From Chrysomallon squamiferum (Eukaryota > Mollusca > Gastropoda > Neomphalida > Peltospiridae), in the NCBI GenBank assembly GCA_012295275.1, contig CM022673.1, forward strand, positions 2,966,105-3,001,104: 35,000 bases of DNA. The letters run 5' to 3'. The translations under genes were made by a program, and so were the position numbers. This document shows positions 9,567 through 19,165 of this stretch, in pieces. A model generated the notes under the pieces. The model worked only from the letters and a program-made list of their open reading frames with translations, did no database searches and had not been told where the DNA came from. Each line of letters opens with the position of its first letter. Within the stretch, counting starts at the first letter, position 1.

Positions 9567-9886
9567 AATCTTCCGACTGTGCACAGTCAAAGACGAACAT
9601 GAACGGTGAAATTTCCAGTTTGAAAAGCGAGCTGTCTCCGGACAACCTCGACGACTCCCGCGGGGACCTCAGCGACACGGAACACAGCCTCGACGACGCC
9701 AACATTTCGCCCGACAACGCCGACGACAGCGCCGAGCAAAAACGGAAGAAACGGAGGAACAGGACGACGTTTACGAGCTACCAGCTGGAGGAGATGGAAA
9801 GGGTTTTTCAGAAAACTCATTACCCGGATGTGTACGCGCGTGAACAGCTCGCGCTAAGGTGCAATCTCACAGAAGCCAGAGTCCAG
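9567..9886 (+). CDS. ALX: ALX-type paired-like homeobox protein, exon 2 (acidic linker and homeodomain residues 1-46)
   Basis: Second coding exon, residues 67-173. Residues about 85-121 form an Asp/Ser-rich acidic linker that includes a repeated octamer, SPDNLDDS (90-97) and SPDNADDS (114-121), and CK2-like sites such as SDTE. A basic stretch (KRKKRR) leads into the homeodomain at residue 128 (coding 9749-9886). Its N-terminal arm KRRNR, helix 1 core F8, L13 and F20, and the segment [15 protein letters not shown] are typical of ALX1/3/4. From memory about 41 of 46 residues agree with vertebrate ALX4, clearly better than with ARX or RAX. The exon ends GTCCAG before GTAGG, cutting between homeodomain residues 46 and 47, so the DNA-contacting Q50/N51 part is on a later exon. 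The exon is much richer in GC than its introns. Family confidence is high; assignment to one ALX paralogue is not possible here. Confidence 0.9.
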
Positions 9887-10044
9887 GTAGGACGATGCTA
9901 ATTTTATTTATTTAACTTAATGATGGAAATAATTTCTGGTTCGTTTTTCAGAAAGGATCTGCAGTTATGTTATGAAAATAAATATCAACATGCTCGATAA
10001 ACACTAGATAATTTAATTTTGAAATAAATAGATATGTCGATACA

Positions 10045-10200
10045 TAATAAATGAATAATACTAAATAAATAAATAAATAAGTAAATAAGTAAGTAAGTAA
10101 ATAAATTGTAAGCAAATAAGTAAGTAGTAAATACTCGAACGAATAAATAAATAAATACATAAAATAAATGAATAAAAGAATGAATGAATAAATAATGCAT
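10045..10200. repeat. (AAAT)n/(AAGT)n/(GAAT)n tetranucleotide tract
   Basis: Imperfect tetranucleotides over about 150 bases. Open frames of Tyr, Leu and Ile on the minus strand are artefacts. Confidence 0.9.
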
Positions 10201-10229
10201 AAATCTATGAAAATAGATTTATTAAAATG

Positions 10230-10500
10230 ATAATTAAAACAAACTTGTCAGTGAACAATACAACAACAAAAGTAATAGTAATAATGTTAATTGTATTAAT
10301 AATGATAATGATGGTGATAATTATGATCAGAATGATAATAATAATAATAACGATAAAGAAAACAACAACGACAACGATAATAATAATAATACTGATAATA
10401 ATGATGATTTATCTTAATGATGACAATAATAATAATGATAAAGAAAACCACAACAACAACAATAATAATATTGATAACAACAATAATGAATAACAAAAAT
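10230..10500. repeat. Diverged AAT/GAT/AAC trinucleotide region
   Basis: Interspersed AAT, GAT and AAC units without a clean array, probably an old degraded microsatellite. Poly-Asn and poly-Ile frames arise from it. Confidence 0.85.
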
Positions 10501-10752
10501 GTCAGTTAAGGAAGAAAATATTTATTTGCTTTTAAAAAGCTATAACCTATTAATTACAATGGTTATTTCTAATAATTAACATTCAAAAATTAATATGAAT
10601 ACAAGACGATCATAGAAGAAATGAAGATGTAAAATAATTCCAAAAAGAAAAATATGAAAGAAAAGAAGATAAAAAAAAAATAATAATAATAAAGGTCAAA
10701 ACAGTATAAACAAAATAACGAGAAAAATTTAAAATTTAGTAGCATTAGTTTT

Positions 10753-10806
<54 letters not shown>
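10753..10806. repeat. (AAT)n microsatellite
   Basis: About 18 AAT units, followed by more diverged AAC/GAT units to about 10940. Confidence 0.95.
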
Positions 10807-11029
10807 GTAACAATGTAATAACAACAACACCAAACAACAAAAACAATAATAAAGATGATGATGATTATAATGACGATGTTAGTAATGATAACAATTAATG
10901 AAGATAATTAAAATGATAACGAGGCGATAATAATAACAATAAAAAAAGTAAACACTAATTAAACAGCCTAATCCAATTATTATATTTAAATTAAATTCCG
11001 TTTTTATCAAATCGGCGCTTTCATACAGA

Positions 11030-11460
11030 TAGGTACACGAGCAAATAACGAACTTGTCCGTCAAACCTCGCTTCGACATCTGCCTCTGATCAACAGACGC
11101 TTCGGGGGTGGGGTGGGGGAATTAAATTGCAGTCCGTGTAGACGTCGGACGTTGCATCTCTTTTCGTAACATAAATCCCCGTGTCCCCGGACCCCCTCCC
11201 CACGCCAGTCGCCGCCCGAGTGTGAAACCCGAGACGCGGGTTATCGCAGCACGTGCGACTGGCGACTATTTTCCTCGGACACGGACGATGACGCGCGAAA
11301 TAATCCGGATGTTGTCGAAGTAAAAAAAATCAGAAATCCCGCGAACTCGCTAAGATTATATGCGTAATACCTTTCCTCGCGGCTCCTGTTTCGCCGTATT
11401 TTCACAAGTGTCGGCGATTCTGACATGTAAAGACAATGTTGTTTGACAGAAATTAAAGTC
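11030..11460. promoter_or_regulatory. CpG-rich unique island, candidate regulatory element
   Basis: One of the most GC-rich parts of the window, 1.1 kb into intron 2. It has a G-rich tract (11104-11119), a C-rich tract (11177-11201) and a GCACGTGCG E-box (CACGTG at 11250-11255), with many CpGs between. Frames through it are short and unrecognised. An enhancer or an internal promoter are both possible. Confidence 0.4.
11177..11201 (-). other. G-quadruplex-prone tract on the minus strand
   Basis: Four C runs of four or five bases (11177-11180, 11185-11188, 11192-11196, 11198-11201) separated by loops of 1-4 bases. The minus strand therefore meets the G4 pattern. About 60 bases upstream, GGGGGTGGGGTGGGGG (11104-11119) puts G runs on the plus strand. 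Confidence 0.7.
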
Positions 11461-12099
11461 GAATGTGGGAAAAAAAAGAAGAAAAGAGAACAAATTAGAA
11501 AGAGAGAGAGAGTTTAAAATGTTTTTGACACCACTCTGTATTTGTTTGCTTAGCTCAGTGGATGATGACGGATTAAACTGCAACGAAACAGCAGTGCTAA
11601 GTTTGTTTTATTTTAATAACGGTTGTACTGAAAATAAACTGGATTCAAAACTAGAAGAATTTACCAATATTTGAAATTTAAAATGATCAAAACTGTATCA
11701 AATATTATTTGGCCTATTTCAAATTTTAAAACATTCAAGATTAATGAATTCATACCTGAAATGGACATAAAATGTTATATTGATGAATTATTTATTTTTA
11801 ATTGTAGAACTTGTAGAGAAACGGGTTATATCAGCTAAGTTTATCCTAAAGCTGTATGATTAATGTAAGATATGCAAATCTCTTAGAAACGCCTAATTAA
11901 AATTAACATTCTTCTACATATATACACATACATAACTGAAGATATTATTATATTTGTTGTTTACACTATCATTATTTTACTTAATATTATATACTTTAGA
12001 AAATTCATAGAACATAAAAATAAAGACATTTTTTAAATAATAATAATAATAATAATAATACATAAAAACAGATTATAATTTTTTTTTATTAAAAGACCC

Positions 12100-12100
<1 letters not shown>
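11461..12100. other. Gene-free AT-rich sequence
   Basis: Nothing coding. TAGCTCAGTGG at about 11550-11560 fits a tRNA A-box, but no B-box follows. A short AAT tract lies at about 12038-12061. Confidence 0.6.

Positions 12101-12168
<68 letters not shown>
12101..12168. repeat. 68-bp poly-A tract with one C
   Basis: 40 A bases, one C at 12141, then 27 A bases. No target-site duplication or retroposon body was seen around it. Confidence 0.97.
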
Positions 12169-12172
<4 letters not shown>

Positions 12173-12689
12173 AGGAGATGATCAGAAAAACAAAAAGTCG
12201 GAAATTAAATCTTGCTGCAAATTTAATAAAACAACAACAACAACAAAAAATATTGCAAGAAATACAGAATTTGGTACCGTTTAGTTTTTATAAAGAAAAA
12301 TATTCGATTATAATAAAGTGGATAAATATGTGAATTTGGCTCCACACTCTAACTATAAAGATTATCACAAAGCTGATAAGACAATTCTGGCACCAACAAC
12401 TACATTAAAACTGAAAGAAATAATAAAATTACTACTTGTACTATTGTTAATAATAATAACAACAATAACAAAAACAACAAAAACAGCACTATCACTGACA
12501 ACAATATCAATAAAAAAAGAAAGAAATAAAAACATATTTTAAAAATAGCGTGTTACAGAATTAATCTCCCAAACGGTTGTCATACTTTTATTACTCATTA
12601 TTTTTCTGACAGTGACAGAAATTTAAAAAGATAAGATTAAAAAAAAAAAAAAACACACCCAAAAAAACAACCAAATACAACATCAAAAC
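12169..12689. other. Gene-free AT-rich sequence with AAC/AAT words
   Basis: Scattered CAA and AAT units and A runs. The 74-codon plus frame at 12318-12542 is Lys-, Thr- and Ile-rich low complexity and is not called. Confidence 0.65.
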
Positions 12690-13085
12690 GTCGTCAAAAG
12701 CCAGTCAATGCAAGAGCGATATTTACAAACGTATCTTGGCACAAATGACATCCAATCAGATAATAATATCTTGTTTACAAATTCAATAACCGTCTTAACA
12801 CTCTTTAATAGGGATTTAACACAGCGGAACGCCGCTGTCTTTTGTGCAATGTTTAACTTGCGTAGAAAGTCGCTTACATTTAATATGGTAATTAGATAGG
12901 GGCTTGTCAATGGAAATGACGCGGAAAATTTTCTTAATATGGTCCAGAAGGCGGGGCGTAATGTTATTTTTCTTTGAAGCCGTAAGGACTTCCTTCAAAA
13001 GGCTGTCGCGCAAATCGAGACAGACCGTAAACGATGACTGCCGATGATTGACGATTATATCGTAGACGGTCTCCGTCCAGACTTT
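12690..13085. promoter_or_regulatory. Unique island with homeodomain/PBX-like words
   Basis: About 400 bases nearly free of simple repeats. It contains TAATTAG (about 12890), a PBX-like TGATTGAC (13045-13052) inside near-periodic ACGATGACTG/CCGATGATTG units, and a 7-base inverted repeat AGACCGT (13022-13028) / ACGGTCT (13066-13072). Opposed frames on both strands are about 60-75 codons, unrecognised, and not called. A candidate enhancer. Confidence 0.35.
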
Positions 13086-13375
13086 ATTTCTTAACTACTC
13101 ATAAACGAAAAAAATACATGCTGTTTTATTTGTTCGTTTTTCTTTTGCTCGTGAAAAATGAATGTCATCCACATTATCTGTACAAACTTATCATATACTT
13201 GTTGCAGACTGAAACTGTGTTTTATTGCTTCCCATGTTTCGCTTCTTGAACGCGAAAAGACATGTATTATTAATATTAATGCATTTTTAAAAAAACATTC
13301 AGGATTGGCTTGCTTCTGAAAAACAAGAATATATAGCGTTTCCCGTAAAGATCTAGCGTCAGTAAAATTGTTTTC
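13086..13375. other. Gene-free sequence
   Basis: Mixed composition, no repeats and no recognisable function. Confidence 0.5.
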
Positions 13376-13558
13376 TATAAAACAAGATAGACACTTTTAT
13401 GTTTGTGTGTATGTATACGTGTGTGTGTGTATGTATAAAACAAGATAGACACTTTTATGTGTGCATGTATGTGTGTGTGTGTGTATGTGTATGTATGTGT
13501 GTGTGTGTGTGTGTATGTGTGTGTGTGTATGTATAAAACAAGATAGACACTTTTATGT
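13376..13558. repeat. 27-bp element repeated three times between TG-rich spacers
   Basis: The same 27 bases (beginning TATAAAACAAGATAGACA) occur at 13376-13402, 13434-13460 and 13532-13558. They are separated by TG/TATG microsatellite spacers of 31 and 71 bases. The unit copies are identical while the spacers vary, so the array looks like a tandem duplication whose inner microsatellite has expanded. Confidence 0.95.
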
Positions 13559-13582
13559 ATTTGTGTTTATATATGTGTGATT

Positions 13583-13960
13583 GTGGAGTATGTATGTATG
13601 TATGTATGTATGTATGTATGAATGTATGTATGAATGTATGTATCTGTATATATACATTTAGGAAATAAGCAGTTTTTAAATTTAGTGTGCTTGATATTTT
13701 TATTAATTATATATTATATGTGCATATACATGTATGCTAATGCTTACTTACATGATATGTATTTAGACATGTATGTCTGTCTGTGTATGTTTGTATATGT
13801 ATGTTTGTATGTATGCATGTTTGTATATATATTTATATATATGCAATTATTTGTGTATATATGTATGTGTCTGAGTGTGTATATAAATATATATATATAT
13901 ATATATGTCTGTATGTGGTAAATATATTTGTATCTATATGTATGTACATGTGTATGTTTG
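13583..13960. repeat. (GTAT)n-rich diverged tract
   Basis: A clean (GTAT)n run at about 13588-13622, then diverged TGTATG, TATA and GTCTG words. Tyr/Val/Cys/Met frames on both strands are artefacts. Confidence 0.85.
13629..13773 (+). repeat. Dispersed repeat, copy A
   Basis: About 145 bases align without large gaps to 16837-16971 in the same orientation. The shared core starts AAATTTAGTGT-CTTGATATTT and runs through ATATATTATATGTG-ATATACATG to TGATATGTATT. I judge the core identity at roughly 85% by eye. Possibly an old transposon fragment or segmental duplication. Confidence 0.7.
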
Positions 13961-13994
13961 TATGTATGCATCTATGGAACTAAGTATATTTGTG

Positions 13995-13997
<3 letters not shown>

Positions 13998-14050
<53 letters not shown>

Positions 14051-14105
14051 CTACTACTACTACTACTATTATTACTGCTGCTACTACTACAACTACTACT
14101 ACTAA
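13998..14105. repeat. (AAT)n followed by (ACT)n
   Basis: About 16 AAT units to 14047, then ACT/ATT/GCT-type units to 14105. Confidence 0.95.
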
Positions 14106-14349
14106 TATTTACAGAGTTACTTTTTAAATAATTAAATCAGAAACTAAAGCGATTACATCTGAGAAACTTAGAAGAATTTACACAGATAAACATTTATTTA
14201 CTTTCATTCTACGAAAGGCGATTGAAATATTTTAATTAATTCAAGGATTACAATTTAAGATAACGTTTCGTATTACACAATTTTGAAAATAACAATTAAA
14301 GTATAAAATAGTTCTGAAATTTAGAAACAAAATTTAGTTTTCGTTCTTG

Positions 14350-14373
14350 GTGTGTGTGTGTGTGTCTCTGTAT

Positions 14374-14407
<34 letters not shown>
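14350..14407. repeat. (GT)n microsatellite
   Basis: Interrupted TG dinucleotides with a TCTCTGTA break. Confidence 0.95.
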
Positions 14408-14559
14408 AAAGAGGAGACAAACTAAATAAATATAAGGAAGAAAACAAAACAAAACAAAACAGCCAAAAAGAACTAGAGAAAAAAAGAGTCTAATGAAATA
14501 CGAATTATAAATAAAATAAATTAAAAACTATTTTACAAGAAACTTTTATTTCTCTGACC

Positions 14560-14590
<31 letters not shown>

Positions 14591-14620
14591 TTTGTTTATT
14601 TATTTGTTTGTTTGTTTAGT
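14560..14620. repeat. (TTTA)n/(TTTG)n microsatellite
   Basis: About 14 tetranucleotide units, the last ones drifting to TTTG. Confidence 0.95.
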
Positions 14621-14688
14621 AATATTTTTAACATTTATATTAAATATATAAACATTTAATAAATAAGTAAATAAGAAAATAAATAGTG

Positions 14689-14765
14689 ATGATGATGATA
14701 ATGATAACAATAACAATAATAATAATAATAATGATGATATTATTATTATTATTATTATTATTATT
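14689..14765. repeat. (AAT)n facing (ATT)n: long inverted microsatellite
   Basis: GAT/AAT units on the left meet about nine ATT units on the right at around 14738. The left half is complementary to the right and could fold into a hairpin or cruciform. Confidence 0.85.
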
Positions 14766-15409
14766 AAATGATTATGTATGTTTTATATCTATATAATTTA
14801 TTTGTCAGATTTGATTAAACATCATTACATTTCAGAAGAAGAAAATATTAAATTTTATAATACGATTGTATAAAAAAAAGAAATTATTGTTTAAAAGCGA
14901 GTATCTGACTGTTTTTCGTATTCGTCCTTTTAAATACAAAATAAAGAAAAACAGATAAAAGAAAACAAAATATAGAAGAAAAAAAATATATATAATAAAT
15001 CCATCTTAAAAAACAGAATTAAATATAAGAATTTATTATTATTATCGTTTTAATTATTTGTCCGTCGTTTTATTTTATATTTAAAACGAAGTATTCTCGA
15101 TTATAAGGTGAATAAAAAATCTTAAGTTACATATTTTGGATTATGTCCTTGAGCAACATGAACGGAATATAAAAACAGACGCGTTCTTTTTTTATATATA
15201 TATATACAGAAGCACGCACAGACACACACACACACATATACATACAAACATACACGCAATAAAAACAAAGATGGCAACCTAGACAGATGTATAAACGGGG
15301 TGTTAAGAAACAGCGAAAGATACACTGAACGTTTTACATGAAACAGATCTCTGCAAGTTAAAACTACACAGATATACCAGAGTTTACAGTTCCTTATTAA
15401 ATAAATAGT
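14766..15409. other. AT-rich gene-free sequence
   Basis: Short TA and CA tracts near 15195-15240. The minus frame at 15122-15325 runs through the CA tract and is not credible as a gene. Confidence 0.6.
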
Positions 15410-15770
15410 TCACAAATTGCTTGATACCCGCGTAATTGGGAATCATTCAATCGAACACACTCTTCGTTGCTCGCGCCAACTGACAGGAATTCCCAGTGTT
15501 CCGCACGTGCGGGGCCGCTAATGTCAAAGACGAAATGTAAGAATAAATCCGCGCCAACTGCCGCCATCCCTCGAGATTTGCACGTGCGTCTAGCCTCGGC
15601 AGTGTTTAGAGAAAAACATTAATCATATTTACATTGTTTGTCCAAATGTCAAAAAACATTTGCACATTGACGACAGTGATAAACAAGAACGGACCTAGAA
15701 GAAATGGAAACGCGAAGTTCTGTGGGTTTGTTTTAAAAAAAACGTTTTCCAGTCATGTTCAGATTCTCGT
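15410..15770. promoter_or_regulatory. CpG-rich unique island with a duplicated site module
   Basis: A well-defined non-repetitive island. It holds two copies of GCGCCAACTG followed 20-21 bases later by CACGTGCG (15473-15511 and 15551-15588), plus TGACAGG and homeodomain-like TAAT words. GCGCCAA is E2F-like and CACGTG is an E-box for bHLH factors. No frame is open across it. This is my strongest non-coding candidate for a cis-regulatory element in the window. Confidence 0.45.
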
Positions 15771-16189
15771 GGAAATTTTGCATAGTGTAAAATAGAAGAA
15801 TCTGGATTTTATTTTGTTTTATTTTTAACTTTAAAAGTATTAGGAAGCGTATGTTATAAAATGTATAGAATTCCGTAAAGGTCATTGAATCTCTGTAATA
15901 TTAGTTTGTAACCGCTGTTACATTATCGAGTTACATGTGTCATATACACAATTAGTTTACATAAATATTGGGAATGTGCATAACACTAAATATTTTACTA
16001 AACATTAAGATGTTCAGTGTACTTTTTTTCATTTTAACATTACTATGTAAATTTGTTACAGAATGTTATATTAAAACAGATCAGTTAATGTACGAAAGGA
16101 ATGTTTATTTTTAATACTTAGAAACAGATTGTATTTAAATGTACTGAAGAAATTATGACCTAGTAAATAAAAATATCAAATTAAAATAC
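15771..16189. other. AT-rich gene-free sequence
   Basis: No array, no reading frame of interest and no recognisable motif. Confidence 0.6.
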
Positions 16190-16275
16190 AATGCAATACA
16201 ATACAGTACAATACTGTGCAGTACAAAACAACACAACACAACATAATACAATACAATAATGTAATGTAATGTAAT
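16190..16275. repeat. Diverged (AATAC)n pentanucleotide
   Basis: ATACA-type units with GTACA and CAACA variants, ending in TAATG units. Its complement, TATTG, forms another array at 25560-25650. Confidence 0.85.
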
Positions 16276-16317
16276 ATATATACATAATGTAATAAATATA
16301 TTACAAACAAAGGAAAA

Positions 16318-16388
16318 TATGTGAGTGTGTGTCTCTCTATGTATCTGTATGTGTGTGCTTGTGTGTGTATGTGTGTGTGCGTGTGTGT
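16318..16388. repeat. (GT)n-rich tract
   Basis: Interrupted TG dinucleotides with TCTCTATG and TGC breaks. Confidence 0.9.
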
Positions 16389-16836
16389 AAAAAGCTGGTA
16401 GCTATATATTGCTCTAATACCATGGCAAGATGTGTTTTTTCTCCTATTTTCACGTTTTAATATCGTATATCTCTTATTAAAATAAAAGTATCAAGACGAA
16501 ATGTCGTTGTAAATTATTTCCATTTACTGACATATTCGCATTTTACATTAAAAAGAAAGAAGAAGTAGAAAAAAACACTTTGACAATTTCTGCTTTTGGC
16601 TAAAGAAAACATAGATAATAATAATTTTATTTGCATAATAATACTGATAGATATCACCTGTGCAATACTTATACACATTTTGAATCATACACAAACAAAA
16701 AAAAGGGCCGAAGTCATTTGAGTGAGCAAATTACCACAGGAAGTCCGCGGTATAAAACACTGACTTGAATTAAATGTGGTAGATATATCCTAGAACGCTT
16801 AAATCATTTCGACTGCCCACGTCGATGCCTTTCATG
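16389..16836. other. Gene-free AT-rich sequence
   Basis: Nothing recognisable. It ends at the second dispersed repeat copy. Confidence 0.6.
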
Positions 16837-16971
16837 TTTGTCTGTATGTACGTGCATGCAGTAAATAACCTATAATTAAATTTAGTGTACTTGATATTTT
16901 GTATTATTATATATTATATGTGAATATACATGGATGTTAATGCATACTTTCGTGATATGTATTGAGGCATG
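16837..16971 (+). repeat. Dispersed repeat, copy B
   Basis: Direct-orientation partner of 13629-13773. The best-conserved part is 16878-16971. No terminal inverted repeats or target-site duplications are obvious at either copy. Confidence 0.7.
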
Positions 16972-17169
16972 ACTACGTTCATATAAAATGCATGTAAACA
17001 GAAAAAGAAAGACACATGATTTTAGTATTATTATTCATGCCTAGTTATATCTATGTCATTGCTGTGTACAATGAACATAATGAAAATCTCACAATCCTGT
17101 ACAAATGATATAAAAAAAAATAGAATAAAGTGAAACAAATATTTCTTTCTTTCATTATTTAATATAAAT

Positions 17170-17310
17170 AAAAAAAAAAAAAAAAAAAAAAAAAATAATA
17201 ATAATAATAATAACAACAACACAACAATAATAAGAATAACAGTAGTAGTAGTAATAATAATAATAATATTATTATTGTTATTGTTATTAATATTATTATT
17301 ATTTTGAAGA
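17170..17310. repeat. Poly-A, (AAT)n/(AAC)n and inverted (ATT)n
   Basis: 26 A bases (17170-17195), AAT/AAC and AGT units, then AATAATAAT meeting ATTATTATT near 17269. The last part is self-complementary. Confidence 0.9.
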
Positions 17311-17554
17311 AGCGAAATATGTATTCTAAAAACATTTGTTTATATACAAATTATTTAGTTAAATATTTTTCATATAATTTTTTGTTGGGACTTTTAATTT
17401 TTCTGTTGATTTGTTTTTGATTGGTTATTTTGTTGTTTTTTTGTATTTTTTAATTTTTTAATTAATATTTAAAAACTAAAGGATAACATAATAAAAACAA
17501 ACAAAAAGAAAAGAATTCTAATGACAATGATGATGATAAAAATAACTCTAACAA
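17311..17554. other. AT-rich gene-free sequence
   Basis: T-rich then A-rich; nothing recognisable. Confidence 0.6.
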
Positions 17555-17660
17555 AATAATAATAATAATAATAATAATAAAAAATAATAATAATAATAAT
17601 AATAACAACAATAACAATAACAACAACAACAACAACATTTAAAACAATAATAATAAAATA
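17555..17660. repeat. (AAT)n/(AAC)n microsatellite
   Basis: AAT units, broken by an A run at about 17579-17583, grade into AAC units, then a final AAT stretch. Confidence 0.93.
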
Positions 17661-18230
17661 ATAAAATATTCATTAAAACTTCTAAGTCATATGTATTCAC
17701 AGAGAAACGAAATTCTGAAAAGTTCATTAACAATTCACATTAATCATTTCTGAGTTTTCCGATGTTTTTTTCAGTAACTTGTCCGTTACGCTTGTCCGTA
17801 TATAGCACTTATTTTGGAAATATTAACTCATAACGTTTTTTTATTTATTTATTTTTTTAAATTACAGATAAATTATTTTTATACTGTTTTATAAATATAT
17901 TCTGCCAGTATTATGTCTGTCGTCTATTCGAACTTCATATGCCTTGAATTATTGTTAATGTAGCAAAATAAATACAGTTAAAAGTGTATATGTGATTGTA
18001 TGAAGCTAAAGAAGAAGAAGAAAACAAAATTTAAAAGGTATAAAAGATAGAAAGGAAAAAGATTAATAGCTTTATAAATTTTTATATCTTTTATATATTG
18101 TTTGACGTATTAATTTATTAACAAGGTTATAATTATATAAAACATAATTCTCAGTAACTGAAATTCTATTCAGATATTATTCAGTATTTTAAGCCTGTAG
18201 ATTGCTAACTCCAGAATATAAATATCACAA
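17661..18230. other. AT-rich gene-free sequence
   Basis: No array, motif or credible frame. Confidence 0.6.
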
Positions 18231-18232
18231 AC

Positions 18233-18300
<68 letters not shown>

Positions 18301-18341
18301 TAATAATAATGATGATGATGATGATGATAATAATAATGATA
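18231..18341. repeat. (AAT)n with (GAT)n
   Basis: About 22 uninterrupted AAT units to 18297, then mixed GAT and AAT units. Confidence 0.96.
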
Positions 18342-18601
18342 AATAAATAAAAATTTAAAATATAAATAATAATAATTAAAAACAAAATAAAAAATTCATT
18401 CTTTCTAAAAATTAAGATACTTTTGGCAATTTCAACTGCCAGTGGAAAAATGGAATAAAGATTTTTTTTTTCTTTTTAAATTCATCTACGAAAATTATTA
18501 TCGTTTTCCAGAAAACAGCCTAACAGTTTTGAACAGCTATACTGATTTACATCTCACTGCATAACATAAATATCATATGATATGGTAAAAATAGAAAGCT
18601 G

Positions 18602-19165
18602 CAACTTTATAAAGGTTTAGTGACTGGAATTTTTAACGAATAATTATATCAGTACAAAATAGAAATATAACTTTATAAACATTTAGTAAATGAAATTAGG
18701 CGAATAATTATATCAGTATGAAATAAAAATATATTTAAAAAGTAACTGAAATATTGCAAATAATTATAACATTATAAAATATATAACTTTATAAATGTTC
18801 ATACACTGAAATATTGCAAATAATTATAAAAATATAAAAGAAAAAATATAACTATAAATGATATTCATTCACTGAAGAATTACGAATAATTTTAAAAATA
18901 TAAATGAAAAAATATTAACATTATAAAAATTCATATACTGAAATATTCCAAATAATCATAACAGTATAAAAGAAAAAAAATATAACTTTATAAATGTTCA
19001 TATACTGAAATATTCCAAATAATCATAACAGTATAAAAAAGATATATATCTTTATAAACGATCATTCAGTGAAATACTGCAAATAATATAATCGTATAAA
19101 AAGAAAGAAATGAATGGTCATCTACTGAAATATTGCATATAATTATAAAATATAAAAGAAAAGTA
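18602..19165 (+). repeat. Minisatellite array of about 63-bp AT-rich units (nine copies)
   Basis: Nine head-to-tail units share the order: ACTTTATAAA, then TTCATA, then CTGAAATATTGCAAATAAT, then TATA-CAGTATAAAA, then an A-rich end. Anchoring on the TG of CTGAAAT, units start near 18625, 18691, 18747, 18807, 18873, 18939, 19006, 19070 and 19126, giving spacings of 56-67. Two adjacent units (18939 and 19006) are nearly identical while the edges are diverged, typical of a tandem array homogenised at its centre. Confidence 0.9.

Noticed and set aside
9599-9601. ATG in exon 2 as an independent start codon
   Set aside because: The frame is open and joins in phase with exon 1 through a good acceptor at 9565-9566, so this Met is more likely internal residue 78. 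An alternative internal start cannot be fully excluded.
11550-11560. TAGCTCAGTGG, matching a tRNA or SINE A-box
   Set aside because: No B-box (GGTTCGANTCC) or cloverleaf can be found in the following 100 bases, so neither a tRNA nor a tRNA-derived SINE is supported.
12101-12168. Poly-A tract as the tail of a retroposon
   Set aside because: No element body, target-site duplication or polyadenylation signal is visible next to it; homopolymers are common throughout the window.
15695-15720. AAGAAATGGAAACGCGAA, which could read KKWKRE like the end of a homeodomain exon
   Set aside because: The frame needed has a TAG immediately before it, and there is no WFQN codon string or acceptor site.
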